Notes: generated by a model from the sequence alone, not told the origin. DNA of 64,000 nt from Thermoproteota archaeon (GCA_021324265.1 JAJPJK010000006.1:1-64000), one strand, 5' to 3'; shown: positions 34,719-43,635, numbered from the stretch's first letter. Numbers and translations are program-made.

Positions 34719-35343
34719 CTCTTTTCGCTATTTCTTTCTTTATAATTTTTCCATTAGGCTCAAGTTCGCCAAATATCTCTGCACTAAAAGTATAGATTTT
34801 TGTCTTCTTCCATAGCCAAGCATCAGGTGGTAAATTTGCCTTAAGGCATGCATTACAGAGGAAGGTTTCTTCATCCCACTCGTTCTCCACAGCAACTTGA
34901 GGCAGTAATAGACCACTGTTAAAACCATACTCAATTATAAGTCCATCTCTTCCAATTTTAATATGCTTAATTAGGTCCTTTTTATCAACTTCAAGTAATT
35001 TTGGTTCTGTAAGAACGGAAACTTCAAATGTAACTTCTTTTAGCTCATGATATTCTAGTGGAGGAAATCTTGGATCCTCGACTGCTGCGAGAATAGATGA
35101 TTTTATCACAGCTTCAATAAGGCTATAAACAGGGGTTGGAAAACCAATGCAACCCCTTAATTCTCTTATTATGCCTCTTTCTCCCTTTTTGTAGGTTTCA
35201 ATTGTTGTGAAAACTCCTCGTTTCTGAGTTAGTCTCTCATCATCGATTGTAGTTTTTTTGACTATATTCTTCAATAAAAATTCTTCAACAGCATTTCTAG
35301 CTATTTTAACTAGAAAAATGCCTTGCTGAATAGATAGAGGCAT
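34705..35343 (-). CDS. AMMECR1 domain protein
   Basis: 212 residues. Signature segments: TTIETYKKGERGIIRELRGCIGFPTPVYSLIEAVIKSSILAA and DPRFPPLEYHEL, then IEYGFNSGLLLPQVAVENEWDEETFLCNACLKANLPPDAW. The family is conserved from archaea to human, where it is linked to a genetic syndrome. Biochemical role is unsettled. The gene begins directly after the Mut7-C stop and continues a five-gene operon. Confidence 0.88.
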   Translation of the reverse strand: MPLSIQQGIFLVKIARNAVEEFLLKNIVKKTTIDDERLTQKRGVFTTIETYKKGERGIIRELRGCIGFPTPVYSLIEAVIKSSILAAVEDPRFPPLEYHELKEVTFEVSVLTEPKLLEVDKKDLIKHIKIGRDGLIIEYGFNSGLLLPQVAVENEWDEETFLCNACLKANLPPDAWLWKKTKIYTFSAEIFGELEPNGKIIKKEIAKRVEEK

Positions 35344-35814
35344 CTAACTGAATAATACTTTTAATTCTTTTTCAATGTTCCTCCAATGTGATCCATACCA
35401 ATATATCTTATCGCATCTTTCGCAATACCAAAATTCATGATTGAATTCCAAAACCTTATCAGGGATCTTTCCGATTAAAGTTTCCTTTTTTATCGGCTTA
35501 AGCAAATTATTACAGGCTATACATCTAGAGCCGATTTTCAAGTCATCTTTCTTTAAATTCAACTCTGCTAAAATTTGCTTAATCGCTATCGCTTTAGGAA
35601 GCTTGCTTCTGATATAAATAGCCTTTATTCTTCTTCTAAACGCTTTATAGCTGAGCTCTTCATCACCTGTAATCAAAATGGCATTTTCTTTTAGCGCGAG
35701 CTCCAGTAGCTTATCGTCATCCATATTCCTTTCATAGTGAACGTCAATTCCCAGCAATCTGAGCCATTTGGCTATATTTCCTAGCATTCCATCTACTACT
35801 ATCTTTTCTGTCAT
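35344..35814 (-). CDS. Mut7-C RNase-domain protein
   Basis: 156 residues. The PIN-like part shows DGMLGNIAKWLRLLGIDVHY and AILITGDEELSYKAF. The C-terminal zinc ribbon has CIACN and CERCDKIYWYGSHW. This is the Mut7-C family (formerly DUF82), predicted RNases with a PIN-like core. It overlaps the CBS gene upstream by ATGA. Confidence 0.85.
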   Translation of the reverse strand: MTEKIVVDGMLGNIAKWLRLLGIDVHYERNMDDDKLLELALKENAILITGDEELSYKAFRRRIKAIYIRSKLPKAIAIKQILAELNLKKDDLKIGSRCIACNNLLKPIKKETLIGKIPDKVLEFNHEFWYCERCDKIYWYGSHWRNIEKELKVLFS

Positions 35815-36662
35815 TCAGCCATTACTTCTACCACATTCCTTTTAGTTATAATCCCCATTATTTCTCCAAATTCATTTATTACGGGCAAAGCTGGTAAATC
35901 GTAAGTAAGCATATAATTCACCGCTTTTTGTAATTTGTCGTTGAAATTTATGGCTAAATCTAAAGAATACATGATGTCTTCAGCAGTTTTTCCTACTCTG
36001 GTTCTAGTATATTCAGCAGTTGAACCTCTGATATACTTTACACGAGGACCTAAAAATTCACCCTCTTCAAGGTAAGCTATTCTAGCCAAAGTTATTACGC
36101 CGATTGGTTTTCTATTATCTTCAACAAGGACCACATCAATTCCTCTTTGGAATTTTTCAATGACTCTCCATACGCTTGTTATTTTATTTACGGTTTCGAA
36201 TTTTTTCGTCATTGCATCTGCAACCTTCAAAGATTCAATGGGATATTCATTGAAAATCTTGCAAGCATCTGTAGGCGTGAAGATTCCTGCAAGCTTATTA
36301 TTTTTAACAATAACTACACTACCAACTTCTTTTTCTTTCATAACTTTGCAGGCATTCTTTACACTTTGTTCGGCTTCTAATTTGATTATGTCAGTCTTCG
36401 CTATTTTCTTCACTAGTATCTGATCAAGCGTGCTATTGAATTCTGTGCCTAGTTTTGTTAGAACTTGCGCAATGTCTCGTAAAGATATTATTCCCGTTAT
36501 CTCATCGCCGTTCACTACTACTAATTTCGAGATGTTGTTTCTTAGCATTATCTTCCTAGCAAATGCCAAGGTATCATTTGGACCAATTACATATACTTCC
36601 TTTGTAGTGAATCGTTCCAGTTTTATATCATCGTAGAAGGAACGAGCATTATCTTCCTTCAT
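35811..36662 (-). CDS. Four-CBS-domain regulatory protein
   Basis: 283 residues made of four CBS motifs as two Bateman pairs, with VVNGDEITGIISLRDI, VKNNKLAGIFTPTDA, DNRKPIGVITLARI and NEFGEIMGIITKRNV ends. Bateman modules bind adenine nucleotides such as AMP, ATP or S-adenosylmethionine. No catalytic domain is attached. It is the third of three consecutive CBS genes on this strand and leads into Mut7-C by ATGA. Confidence 0.85.
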   Translation of the reverse strand: MKEDNARSFYDDIKLERFTTKEVYVIGPNDTLAFARKIMLRNNISKLVVVNGDEITGIISLRDIAQVLTKLGTEFNSTLDQILVKKIAKTDIIKLEAEQSVKNACKVMKEKEVGSVVIVKNNKLAGIFTPTDACKIFNEYPIESLKVADAMTKKFETVNKITSVWRVIEKFQRGIDVVLVEDNRKPIGVITLARIAYLEEGEFLGPRVKYIRGSTAEYTRTRVGKTAEDIMYSLDLAINFNDKLQKAVNYMLTYDLPALPVINEFGEIMGIITKRNVVEVMAE

Positions 36663-36707
36663 ACTATCTATGCAGATATAACTATAGAACTTTAAATAGG
36701 TTCACAG

Positions 36708-37544
36708 CTAAAGGCAATCTGAGAGCAATTCAAGAAGTATTCTTCGATGAATAACGCCAAGTAATTTCCCTTCTTCATCAACAACGGGCAACCTTCCTAC
36801 TCTAAATTTAAGTAATTGTTTTGAGGCCTCCAATATCGTTACGTTTTCTCTAATTGTGTGTACATGCTTGTTCATCAAATCAGAAACATACAAGACATGA
36901 CCTCCACTGTTATCCTTAAGTGCAAGCGGTAACCATGCGACTTTCGATGATAGCAAATCATGGTGAGTCAAAACTCCTACAACTTTCTTATCATCGTTTA
37001 CGACGATTAAACCAGAATGTTTTGTTTCATTCATTTTTCTCCAAGCTTTGCTTATTGTATCGGAAGTTTTAACATATGGGAAATCTCTTTCCATCACATC
37101 ACTGACTATTCTGTTTAAGTTTTTGCTTCCTAGTTTCGTTACAGCGTCGAGGACTGCTTCGATTGTGATAAGCCCTGCATACTGCAAAGTATCCTCATTT
37201 TCGACTGCAGGAATGCAATCTTCTTTTTCTTTTAGCATAATTTTTGTTATTTCCTTAACTTCTTGCGAAAGCGTTGCGTATTGTGTCACATCTTCTGCAA
37301 GATCTTTAAGTAATATAGTATTTGTCTGGATTGATGAAAGTTCGATGATTTTCTCTCTACTGACGCTACCTACAACTCTGTATGAATTTTCACTTTCTAT
37401 TACTGCAACTTTTTTCAAACCTCTACTCTTTATGAAAGATTTTGCCTTTGTAACAAGTTCGTCATGAGGCAGCGCCTTAATAGTAGGATCAGCAACTTCG
37501 TAAGCTCTCATAACGTAGCTGCATGCTTTCTTGTTATTTTTCAT
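36708..37544 (-). CDS. Four-CBS-domain regulatory protein
   Basis: 278 residues with four CBS repeats, the last ending VDEEGKLLGVIHRRILLELL. The start at ATG 37544 is preferred to an upstream in-frame ATG: it lies just after the stop of the preceding CBS gene and has GGGAG five bases upstream, one of the clearer ribosome binding sites here. Ligand unknown. Confidence 0.82.
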   Translation of the reverse strand: MKNNKKACSYVMRAYEVADPTIKALPHDELVTKAKSFIKSRGLKKVAVIESENSYRVVGSVSREKIIELSSIQTNTILLKDLAEDVTQYATLSQEVKEITKIMLKEKEDCIPAVENEDTLQYAGLITIEAVLDAVTKLGSKNLNRIVSDVMERDFPYVKTSDTISKAWRKMNETKHSGLIVVNDDKKVVGVLTHHDLLSSKVAWLPLALKDNSGGHVLYVSDLMNKHVHTIRENVTILEASKQLLKFRVGRLPVVDEEGKLLGVIHRRILLELLSDCL

Positions 37545-37545
37545 A

Positions 37546-38097
37546 TTACTCCCTGCAATTTTCACATAAGTATTGACCATCGACCAAAACTAGATAATCA
37601 CTCCATTGTCCGCATACATCGCAATATCCCATCGTAGTTTCACGCAATGTAGTGTTCACGACCAGTTTTTCTTTCATTATTTCTAATAAGGAAGGAGTAA
37701 TCCTAAGGATATCGGAAACTGTAATCAACCCTATCACTTTTTTCCCATTCGTAACTATTAGCCTTCTCACATTATAGGATAGCATTTTCTTCATCGCAGT
37801 TATGATATCTTCCGTAGGGCTGATTGTTATAACAGGACTTGACATGATGTCCTCAGCTTTCGTGTCCTCTGGATTTAATTTCTTCGCCAAAACTTTTGTT
37901 AAAAGATCTTTCTCGGTGACGATACCTATGGGTTCATCATTCTCTACTATAATCACAGCCTCAACATTCTTCTTGCTCATCATATCAGCAAGTGTAGATA
38001 TATTGATGCTTTTATCAACACACACTGGTTTGTCGTTCATTATCTCCTCGACAAGAATGCGAGGCGCTTGATCGCCCTCTGATACCATACTAAGCAT
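37546..38097 (-). CDS. Two-CBS-domain protein with C-terminal zinc ribbon
   Basis: 183 residues: one Bateman pair (about 12-140) followed by a small zinc ribbon, CDVCGQWSDYLVLVDGQYLCENC, at the end. This CBS-ribbon arrangement occurs in several archaeal proteins suspected to act in nucleic-acid binding. It is the first gene of the CBS trio; the gap to the NFACT stop is only 14 bases, so NFACT-CBS co-transcription is likely. Confidence 0.82.
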   Translation of the reverse strand: MLSMVSEGDQAPRILVEEIMNDKPVCVDKSINISTLADMMSKKNVEAVIIVENDEPIGIVTEKDLLTKVLAKKLNPEDTKAEDIMSSPVITISPTEDIITAMKKMLSYNVRRLIVTNGKKVIGLITVSDILRITPSLLEIMKEKLVVNTTLRETTMGYCDVCGQWSDYLVLVDGQYLCENCRE

Positions 38098-38111
38098 ATT
38101 ACCTCAAGCGA

Positions 38112-40049
38112 TTATTTATTTTTTGGTAAGAGCTCAATTCTCATATCAAACTCTCCTTTGGGTAAATTTTTAATAAGAATATCACGAAATTCTTTTTCAT
38201 TTATATTTTTTCTTAATTCCTTTAAGGTATTTATAATTTTATTGATTATTTTATCTTTTGATGTTGAACCGGGAATTAACTTTATAACATTTCCTTCTTT
38301 TATTGAATAAAAAGGAAGAATGTTTATTTTACCGTCATCAACCTTTATAGCTAGTTCCAAGGGTACATTTCTAATATAATTCTTTTTACCGTATATCATG
38401 AACGAACCTTTGCCAAGATAAGTGCCTGAGGGTGCTTGTTTAGAAACTTGTTCAGGCTTTACCCAGTAAACATCTAAACTTCCTATTCCCGCTTTCCAAG
38501 CGCTCGAGTAGGAAGCCACAAACTGAGCAGCTTCTAGTAAATCTTCTTCTTTAACCTCCTTTCCTTGAGTTTTCAGTATGAGAAAAGGTGATCCATGGAT
38601 ATCTGCATGAAAAACTATGTCGGTTTTTTCTGTTCTTTTCTTTATTAAAGCTTCATTTTGAGAGCTATCTCTTCCAGCAACTGCAAGAAATCCATTTGAT
38701 GTGTGGAACCATAGATAATTTTCATACCAAGACTTCTTTTTAACTTCTTTTACAGTTATGGTTCTTTTTTCATCCTCTACTTTAACTGATTCTAATTCTT
38801 TTATTTTATCTTTCATACGTTGGATTTTTAATTTATTCTCCTTGATCTTGTTATATAACATGTCAATATTCGATGATGCGCTCCTTGTTATATCTATATC
38901 TATAATAATATCGTCATATTTAATTCTTAGTTTTTTCTCTTTTAAATCTATTTCCTCAATCGATCCTAGCTCTTTATTCCATTCATTTTTAATTATACTA
39001 TTGGCTGATTCCCAATCTTTAATTCTTACATATTCATTTATTTTTTCAAGTATTTTATCAAAATAATTAAATGATGATATGAGCTTATCTATATAACTTT
39101 TTAATTTATTATTTTCATATTCTAATTGGTTGTACGCTAAAATTAAATTATCTATTAATTCTTTATTTTTCTTCATTATTTTTTCTTTTTCTTGTAGCTC
39201 TTCTTTAATTAATTTATATTTTTTAAATTTAAAATAATATTCCTCTACAGCTTTATTGAGATCATTATATAATAATATCTCTAAGCCTTCAAATGTCTTG
39301 AAAATAATATTACTTACCGATTCGTATTCGCCATTTTTATCTATAACTATGTTGGGTTTGGGGTTATGCAGATATTCATAAATGATTTCCTTGGTTTTTT
39401 CTAGAAGAAGCCTTAGATTTGAGTATTCAAGCTGACTTGGAAGGACATTTTTATCTAGATGTAGCAAAAAACATGCCTCATTGGTTATGTCGATAGGAAT
39501 ACCAAGAATTTTCCAAAATGAAGCAACTAAATTGCCCTTTGAAGTCTTCAGTAATTCTATGGCCTTATTCGTATCCAATTCTAGAGGGTTGACTTTATTG
39601 ATTTCGGGATTTTGATATTCAGTCTTTGGCTTAAAACGAGAATGATTCATTTTAAAACTTTCTAAAATCAAGCCATTTTCAGTTAGTATCAAGTTACCTC
39701 CTCTCATAAACTCTACATGTAGTTGTAGACCGTTTTCGAAATCCAAAACTACGTATCTGTCAAAATAAGGTGTACGAATGTCCAGAAGTTTGTTATTCTC
39801 TAATTTTTCTCTTAAGATTCTAATGAACTCATTGGAGTAACTATCTTCTGGCATTAAGTTGGTGAGGAATATCCAACCTTCTGGGTCTATGTGAATTAAT
39901 TGAATTTCGTCCTGTTTTCTGAATTTCAGTGTTAATCCTAGCTTGTTGAGATATGCTTTATTTAAGAAAGAATTTAATAGCTTAGTTTTTATAGTGTTAA
40001 CCAGAAATAAAATATCCAAGGTGTTGAGTGATGTCTTCGAAAAAACCAT
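38112..40049 (-). CDS. NFACT / Rqc2 family protein (ribosome quality control, archaeal)
   Basis: 645 residues: NFACT-N domain with TSLNTLDILFLVNTIKTKLLNSFLNKAY, a long coiled coil (about 270-430), then the NFACT-R domain with WYENYLWFHTSNGFLAVAGRDSSQNEALIKKR and FHADIHGSPFLILK. DIHG is close to the DLHG motif. Rqc2/RqcH proteins bind stalled 60S or 50S subunits and recruit alanyl-tRNA to tail nascent chains. ATG 40049 puts the gene's first bases over the start of the divergent membrane gene. A TTG 30 bases inside would avoid the overlap but removes part of the conserved N-terminus. Confidence 0.88.
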   Translation of the reverse strand: MVFSKTSLNTLDILFLVNTIKTKLLNSFLNKAYLNKLGLTLKFRKQDEIQLIHIDPEGWIFLTNLMPEDSYSNEFIRILREKLENNKLLDIRTPYFDRYVVLDFENGLQLHVEFMRGGNLILTENGLILESFKMNHSRFKPKTEYQNPEINKVNPLELDTNKAIELLKTSKGNLVASFWKILGIPIDITNEACFLLHLDKNVLPSQLEYSNLRLLLEKTKEIIYEYLHNPKPNIVIDKNGEYESVSNIIFKTFEGLEILLYNDLNKAVEEYYFKFKKYKLIKEELQEKEKIMKKNKELIDNLILAYNQLEYENNKLKSYIDKLISSFNYFDKILEKINEYVRIKDWESANSIIKNEWNKELGSIEEIDLKEKKLRIKYDDIIIDIDITRSASSNIDMLYNKIKENKLKIQRMKDKIKELESVKVEDEKRTITVKEVKKKSWYENYLWFHTSNGFLAVAGRDSSQNEALIKKRTEKTDIVFHADIHGSPFLILKTQGKEVKEEDLLEAAQFVASYSSAWKAGIGSLDVYWVKPEQVSKQAPSGTYLGKGSFMIYGKKNYIRNVPLELAIKVDDGKINILPFYSIKEGNVIKLIPGSTSKDKIINKIINTLKELRKNINEKEFRDILIKNLPKGEFDMRIELLPKNK

Positions 40050-40372
40050 CTCCTAACGTCCAGCAGCAAAAGCAGAAGGAAAAGTTAGACGATAAAACTT
40101 TAGATAAGTTATACTATCTTCGCTCTTTATTCGGAGCATTGGCAGGAATTTTAAGTGGTTTGATACCGCCACAATTAGGCCCATTTTCTGTTATCCTTCT
40201 TATTTTATTCTTTTTACTATCAAATAATTTTATGCGCCATTTTATATTAAAGAATAAAGCAGATCCACCTTCTACTCATGGCTTAGGTGTTTTCGTATTA
40301 AGTTGGATTGTGTGCTTTGGTTTTATTGCTACCATTGTTCATGCTTTGGGAATCTGGGGCTACAATCTCTAG
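40031..40372 (+). CDS. Small three-helix membrane protein, possibly EMC6-like
   Basis: 113 residues: charged, glutamine- and lysine-rich N-terminus (1-28), then three membrane segments. YYLRSLFGALAGILSGLI, a central PPQLGPFSVILLILFFLL and GLGVFVLSWIVCFGFIA recall archaeal EMC6-like proteins, which may help insert membrane proteins. The family call is tentative. It is divergent from NFACT with overlapping starts, and convergent with a 122-residue gene whose 3' end overlaps it by 75 bases. Confidence 0.55.
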   Translation: MSSKKPSPNVQQQKQKEKLDDKTLDKLYYLRSLFGALAGILSGLIPPQLGPFSVILLILFFLLSNNFMRHFILKNKADPPSTHGLGVFVLSWIVCFGFIATIVHALGIWGYNL

Positions 40373-40666
40373 TGCATCTTTAGCAGCCTCCTTGAACCCC
40401 TTTATCCAATCGTCATCATAAAAGCTTATAAAAAGTAATTCATTTAATTTATCTTTTCTTCCAGATAATATCAATCCATAAATACTATATTTGTTCATTT
40501 TATTGCTGTTATCATTTAAATAATTCGATAACCCTTCAATAAAATTGAGATAGCCTATCTCTTCTAAAGTTATATTATTTGAACTTTTGAATTTATTAAT
40601 TAATTCTTTATCTATTTTTCCATCCTTAATTACTCTTTTTAGTAACTCTTTAAGTTCTGTCTTCAT
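40298..40666 (-). CDS. Unknown protein downstream of RadA paralogue
   Basis: 122 residues, helical and charged with no recognisable motif. Its start overlaps the end of the RadA paralogue by 17 bases, so it is probably co-translated. The C-terminal third runs antisense over the end of the membrane protein gene at 40031-40372, so its true extent is uncertain. Confidence 0.45.
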   Translation of the reverse strand: MKTELKELLKRVIKDGKIDKELINKFKSSNNITLEEIGYLNFIEGLSNYLNDNSNKMNKYSIYGLILSGRKDKLNELLFISFYDDDWIKGFKEAAKDALEIVAPDSQSMNNGSNKTKAHNPT

Positions 40667-41381
40667 AAATTAAGGGCTCATTATAACCTATGAAGCCTTT
40701 ACTCACGATTCTAAAAAACTCTGTTTTTACAGGTTTAGGTTTATCTACTGTGCATTTTATTCGATTCTCTACCCTTTCTAAGTTTAGCTTGTAATCTATA
40801 ACATATTCAATAAGCTTACCTCCAGATGCTACTACTGATTCCTTCATTGTTACTTGGTTAGTAAATACAACAAATGCACCCTTGTTCGCTATATTACGTA
40901 AGCAGATAAGAATTTCTTTGAGACTTTTTATGTAATCTTTGCTAGGTAGCATACGTATGTGCGTAATGATAGTATCTATAGATAAGAATTTTACTTTTAT
41001 TCCTGATAAAAAATCCAGTAGCGCCAAGAACTGTTCATGGGTTATCGGCCTTGAAACATATATTTTGTTCAACATTTCTTTATTATAGTTCTTATGCTTT
41101 TTTGCAATATCTTCTACGATTGAAGGTCTGAAGTTTCCTTCGTTATCGATATGATAAATGGATTCTTCTAGAGTAATTGCAGCCATGAGAAGTAATTGAT
41201 GAATAAGTCTTGTTTTCCCAGACCCTGCAGGCCCATATATTTCAGCGACAGAATAGTTTCTGAATCCCCCATCAAGCATCTTATCTAAAACTCTAGATCC
41301 TGTACTCATTACAGTGATGCTGTTTTTCAATTTATTCAAATCCTCTGTCGTAAGTGCTGAATGTCTAGGTGTGCTCAACAT
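40650..41381 (-). CDS. RadA paralogue (RadB/aRadC-like recombinase ATPase)
   Basis: 243 residues, shorter than RadA and missing the helix-hairpin-helix N-domain. Walker A GPAGSGKT at 50-57 and Walker B-like VKFLSIDTIITHI near 140 are intact. Paralogues of this size modulate RadA filament formation in archaea. The neighbouring nucleotidyltransferase starts 16 bases away on the other strand. Full radA lies 1.2 kb away. Confidence 0.8.
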   Translation of the reverse strand: MLSTPRHSALTTEDLNKLKNSITVMSTGSRVLDKMLDGGFRNYSVAEIYGPAGSGKTRLIHQLLLMAAITLEESIYHIDNEGNFRPSIVEDIAKKHKNYNKEMLNKIYVSRPITHEQFLALLDFLSGIKVKFLSIDTIITHIRMLPSKDYIKSLKEILICLRNIANKGAFVVFTNQVTMKESVVASGGKLIEYVIDYKLNLERVENRIKCTVDKPKPVKTEFFRIVSKGFIGYNEPLIYEDRT

Positions 41382-41397
41382 AATATATTATCAGAAT

Positions 41398-42096
41398 ATG
41401 ATTAAAACTATGGAAGCAGTAATATTGGCGGCTGGAATAGGCAAAAGGATGAAACCTTTAAGTTACGTTTTTCCTAAGCCTCTCTTACGTTTGGGTGATA
41501 AAACTGTAATTGATCATATTATTAACTGGCTTTTATCGAATAACATCAAGGACATAAAGATTGTATTATCTGATGTAGGCAGATTAGTAGAGTTATACTT
41601 AAAGGAAAAATATGAATCTTTGTCTTTTTATTATTCCAAACCATTGGGCACCGCTGGCCAATTAAACGCTGTGAAGAACCATATTTCTAGTTCTTTCTTG
41701 ATTACATACGCTGACGTAGTAACTAATTTTAATATCAAACCAATGTTCGATTTTCATTTGAGCAACAAATCCGTATTCACTATTGCTTTGAAAGAGATTC
41801 AGATACCTATAAGATACGGCGTAATTAGCCATGATAAAACTGGCAAGGTTAATTCATGGGAAGAAAAGCCAAATATAGAAATAGCAATAAACGCTGGTAT
41901 CTACATAGCTGAACCAGAAATCTTTAATTATATTAAGGAAGAGCCTTCACCGATGAATGATTTAGTGAAAACTTTATTAAAAGAAAAAAAACCTGTGTAT
42001 GCATATCACATTACTGGAGAGCTATTCGATATTGGCAACATGGAGGATTATGAAAGGGCCAATAAAATTTTTGAGGAAAGGTTAGGAAATATATAA
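41398..42096 (+). CDS. Sugar-1-phosphate nucleotidyltransferase
   Basis: 232 residues. N-terminus MEAVILAAGIGKRMKPLSYVFPKPLLRLGDKTVIDHII has the pyrophosphorylase G-x-G-x-R-x-x-P-L-x-x-x-x-P-K signature. Later SFLITYADVVTNFN and VNSWEEKP are the acidic metal and sugar-binding loops. It makes NDP-sugars, such as GDP-mannose or dTDP-glucose, that feed glycan assembly; base and sugar not determined. Start is ATG 41398 or ATG 41410. Confidence 0.82.
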   Translation: MIKTMEAVILAAGIGKRMKPLSYVFPKPLLRLGDKTVIDHIINWLLSNNIKDIKIVLSDVGRLVELYLKEKYESLSFYYSKPLGTAGQLNAVKNHISSSFLITYADVVTNFNIKPMFDFHLSNKSVFTIALKEIQIPIRYGVISHDKTGKVNSWEEKPNIEIAINAGIYIAEPEIFNYIKEEPSPMNDLVKTLLKEKKPVYAYHITGELFDIGNMEDYERANKIFEERLGNI

Positions 42097-42100
42097 CTTG

Positions 42101-42376
42101 ATGCCTATTCAAGCCTACTTATCTGCGATGGATTTTTACTTCTTGATAGGAGTTACGTTAATCTTTTTAGGTCTCATGGTGTTGCTCATTTACATTTTCA
42201 TGAAAAAGACTTCAGGTGAAACTTCAGATAAAACTAAAACTGATGCAGGTATGTTCATTTTAATAGGGCCTTTCCCTATTGTAATTTCCTCAAATAAGAA
42301 ATTGGGTTACGCCTTATTGATCATCGGTATATTATTGGCATTAAGTGTTATTCTCTTAGTATGGTTGATAAGTTAG
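42101..42376 (+). CDS. DUF131 small membrane protein
   Basis: 91 residues with two membrane segments and the DUF131 central signature FILIGPFPIVISSNKKLGYALLIIG near residue 50. The family is archaea-specific with no known function. ATG 42101 directly follows the nucleotidyltransferase gene, so one transcript is likely. It overlaps the next gene by 16 bases. Confidence 0.7.
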   Translation: MPIQAYLSAMDFYFLIGVTLIFLGLMVLLIYIFMKKTSGETSDKTKTDAGMFILIGPFPIVISSNKKLGYALLIIGILLALSVILLVWLIS

Positions 42377-42639
42377 CACTTATAGGTTTTACCCTAATAA
42401 TTTTAGGATTTTTGTTGATTATAGCTGGTTCTATAATTGCATCTTCCAACCCTCAGGTATCAGGAGCATTCTTAATTGTTTTCTTTTTCATTCCTATCGC
42501 AGGGAGTTTTGGAGAATACGGCCATCTGCTTTTAATACTTCTTATAATTTTGGCAATATTTTTAATTGTTATGAATCTTCTTTTTTTCTTATTTGGTAGG
42601 AGATCTCAACCTTCTACGTCCCTAATTCCACCCTCATAA
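42361..42639 (+). CDS. Second small DUF131-like membrane protein
   Basis: 92 residues with three membrane segments. IIAGSIIASSNPQVSGAFLIVFFFIPIAGSFGEYGHLLLILLII looks like a diverged DUF131 repeat, without the GPxP motif. It is coupled to the preceding gene by a 16-base overlap, so the two may form a heteromer. The 3' end overlaps radA by 34 bases. Confidence 0.6.
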   Translation: MVDKLALIGFTLIILGFLLIIAGSIIASSNPQVSGAFLIVFFFIPIAGSFGEYGHLLLILLIILAIFLIVMNLLFFLFGRRSQPSTSLIPPS

Positions 42640-43559
42640 ATTGTGAATACAGTTTCACTTTCTGGGTGAATTGGGGAATCAAAAATTTTGATGATTCTCT
42701 GGTTTTCTCTTCCTTTTCTAAGCATCAATCGATAAGTACATCCATGGGCTACTATATTTCCACCTACTGGTTTGTTAGGATTTCCAAAAAAGACATCTGG
42801 AGAAGCTACTATTTGGTTGGTAACCACTACAGCTGCGTTGTAAAGGTTTGAGATTCTATGCATGTCATGTATATGCTTGTTCAATCTTTGCTGTCTCACA
42901 ACTAAGTTTTCTCTACCAGGGTATTCGCTTCTAAAATGACTTACTATACTATCAACAATGAGTAACCTTGCATTAAATTTAGGCATTTTTTCTAACAGTT
43001 CCTCAACAATAAGTATCTGGTGATCGCTATTGTACGCTCTTGTATAATAAATTCTTTTAAGTGTTTCGTTTGGATCTAAGTTTAGGTGTTTTGCTATTTG
43101 TATAATCCTTTCTGGCCTAAATGTTCCCTCAGTGTCTATATATATTGCGTTAGCGCCAAGCCCGCCTTTATCTTTTGGAAGTTGTACATTTACTGCTAAT
43201 TGATGACAAAGTTGAGTCTTTCCTGTACCGAATTCACCGATGAGTTCAGTAATTGCTTGGGTTTCAATCCCTCCCCCTAATAAGCTATCGAGTGCCTTAC
43301 TACCTGTGCTGATATAACCTACATCTTGTCTTTTCTTATAGAATTCCTCTGCTGTCATGAATCCTATTCCTAAAAGTTTCCTAGCGTTTTCGGTAATTTC
43401 GAGTGCCTTTTCATAACTTAGGCCTGTTGCTTCTTCGATTTCTTTAGCTGAAGCAAAAGCTAGAGATTCTACTGTAAGGTATCCAGCCTCCTTTAATTTA
43501 GCTTCAGTTGCAGGGCCTATACCTTCGATGTCTCTGAGCGTGATTCCCTTTTCTTTCAT
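42606..43559 (-). CDS. radA: Recombinase RadA (Rad51/DMC1 orthologue)
   Basis: 317 residues. N-terminal helix-hairpin-helix (about 6-60, IEGIGPATEAKLKEAGY), Walker A GEFGTGKT at 108-115, RLLIVDSIVSHFRSEYPGRENLVVRQQRLN with Walker B and L1/L2-region residues following. It forms the presynaptic filament in homologous recombination. ATG 43559 is used rather than TTG 43562: a TATA element is centred 25 bases before that ATG. Confidence 0.95.
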   Translation of the reverse strand: MKEKGITLRDIEGIGPATEAKLKEAGYLTVESLAFASAKEIEEATGLSYEKALEITENARKLLGIGFMTAEEFYKKRQDVGYISTGSKALDSLLGGGIETQAITELIGEFGTGKTQLCHQLAVNVQLPKDKGGLGANAIYIDTEGTFRPERIIQIAKHLNLDPNETLKRIYYTRAYNSDHQILIVEELLEKMPKFNARLLIVDSIVSHFRSEYPGRENLVVRQQRLNKHIHDMHRISNLYNAAVVVTNQIVASPDVFFGNPNKPVGGNIVAHGCTYRLMLRKGRENQRIIKIFDSPIHPESETVFTIYEGGIRDVEG

Positions 43560-43577
43560 CAATTAATAATTAAAAAA

Positions 43578-43611
43578 CGGTATAAAAGACTATTCTACTT
43601 AGATTTATATG
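43578..43611. promoter_or_regulatory. Divergent TATA elements for radA and the LSm gene
   Basis: CTTTTATACCG on the minus strand (43578-43588) is 25 bases from the radA ATG. GATTTATATG on the plus strand (43602-43611) is 28 bases from ATG 43636. Both genes are therefore likely leaderless. Confidence 0.55.
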
Positions 43612-43635
43612 TGACTTGTCCGTTTAATTAACATC

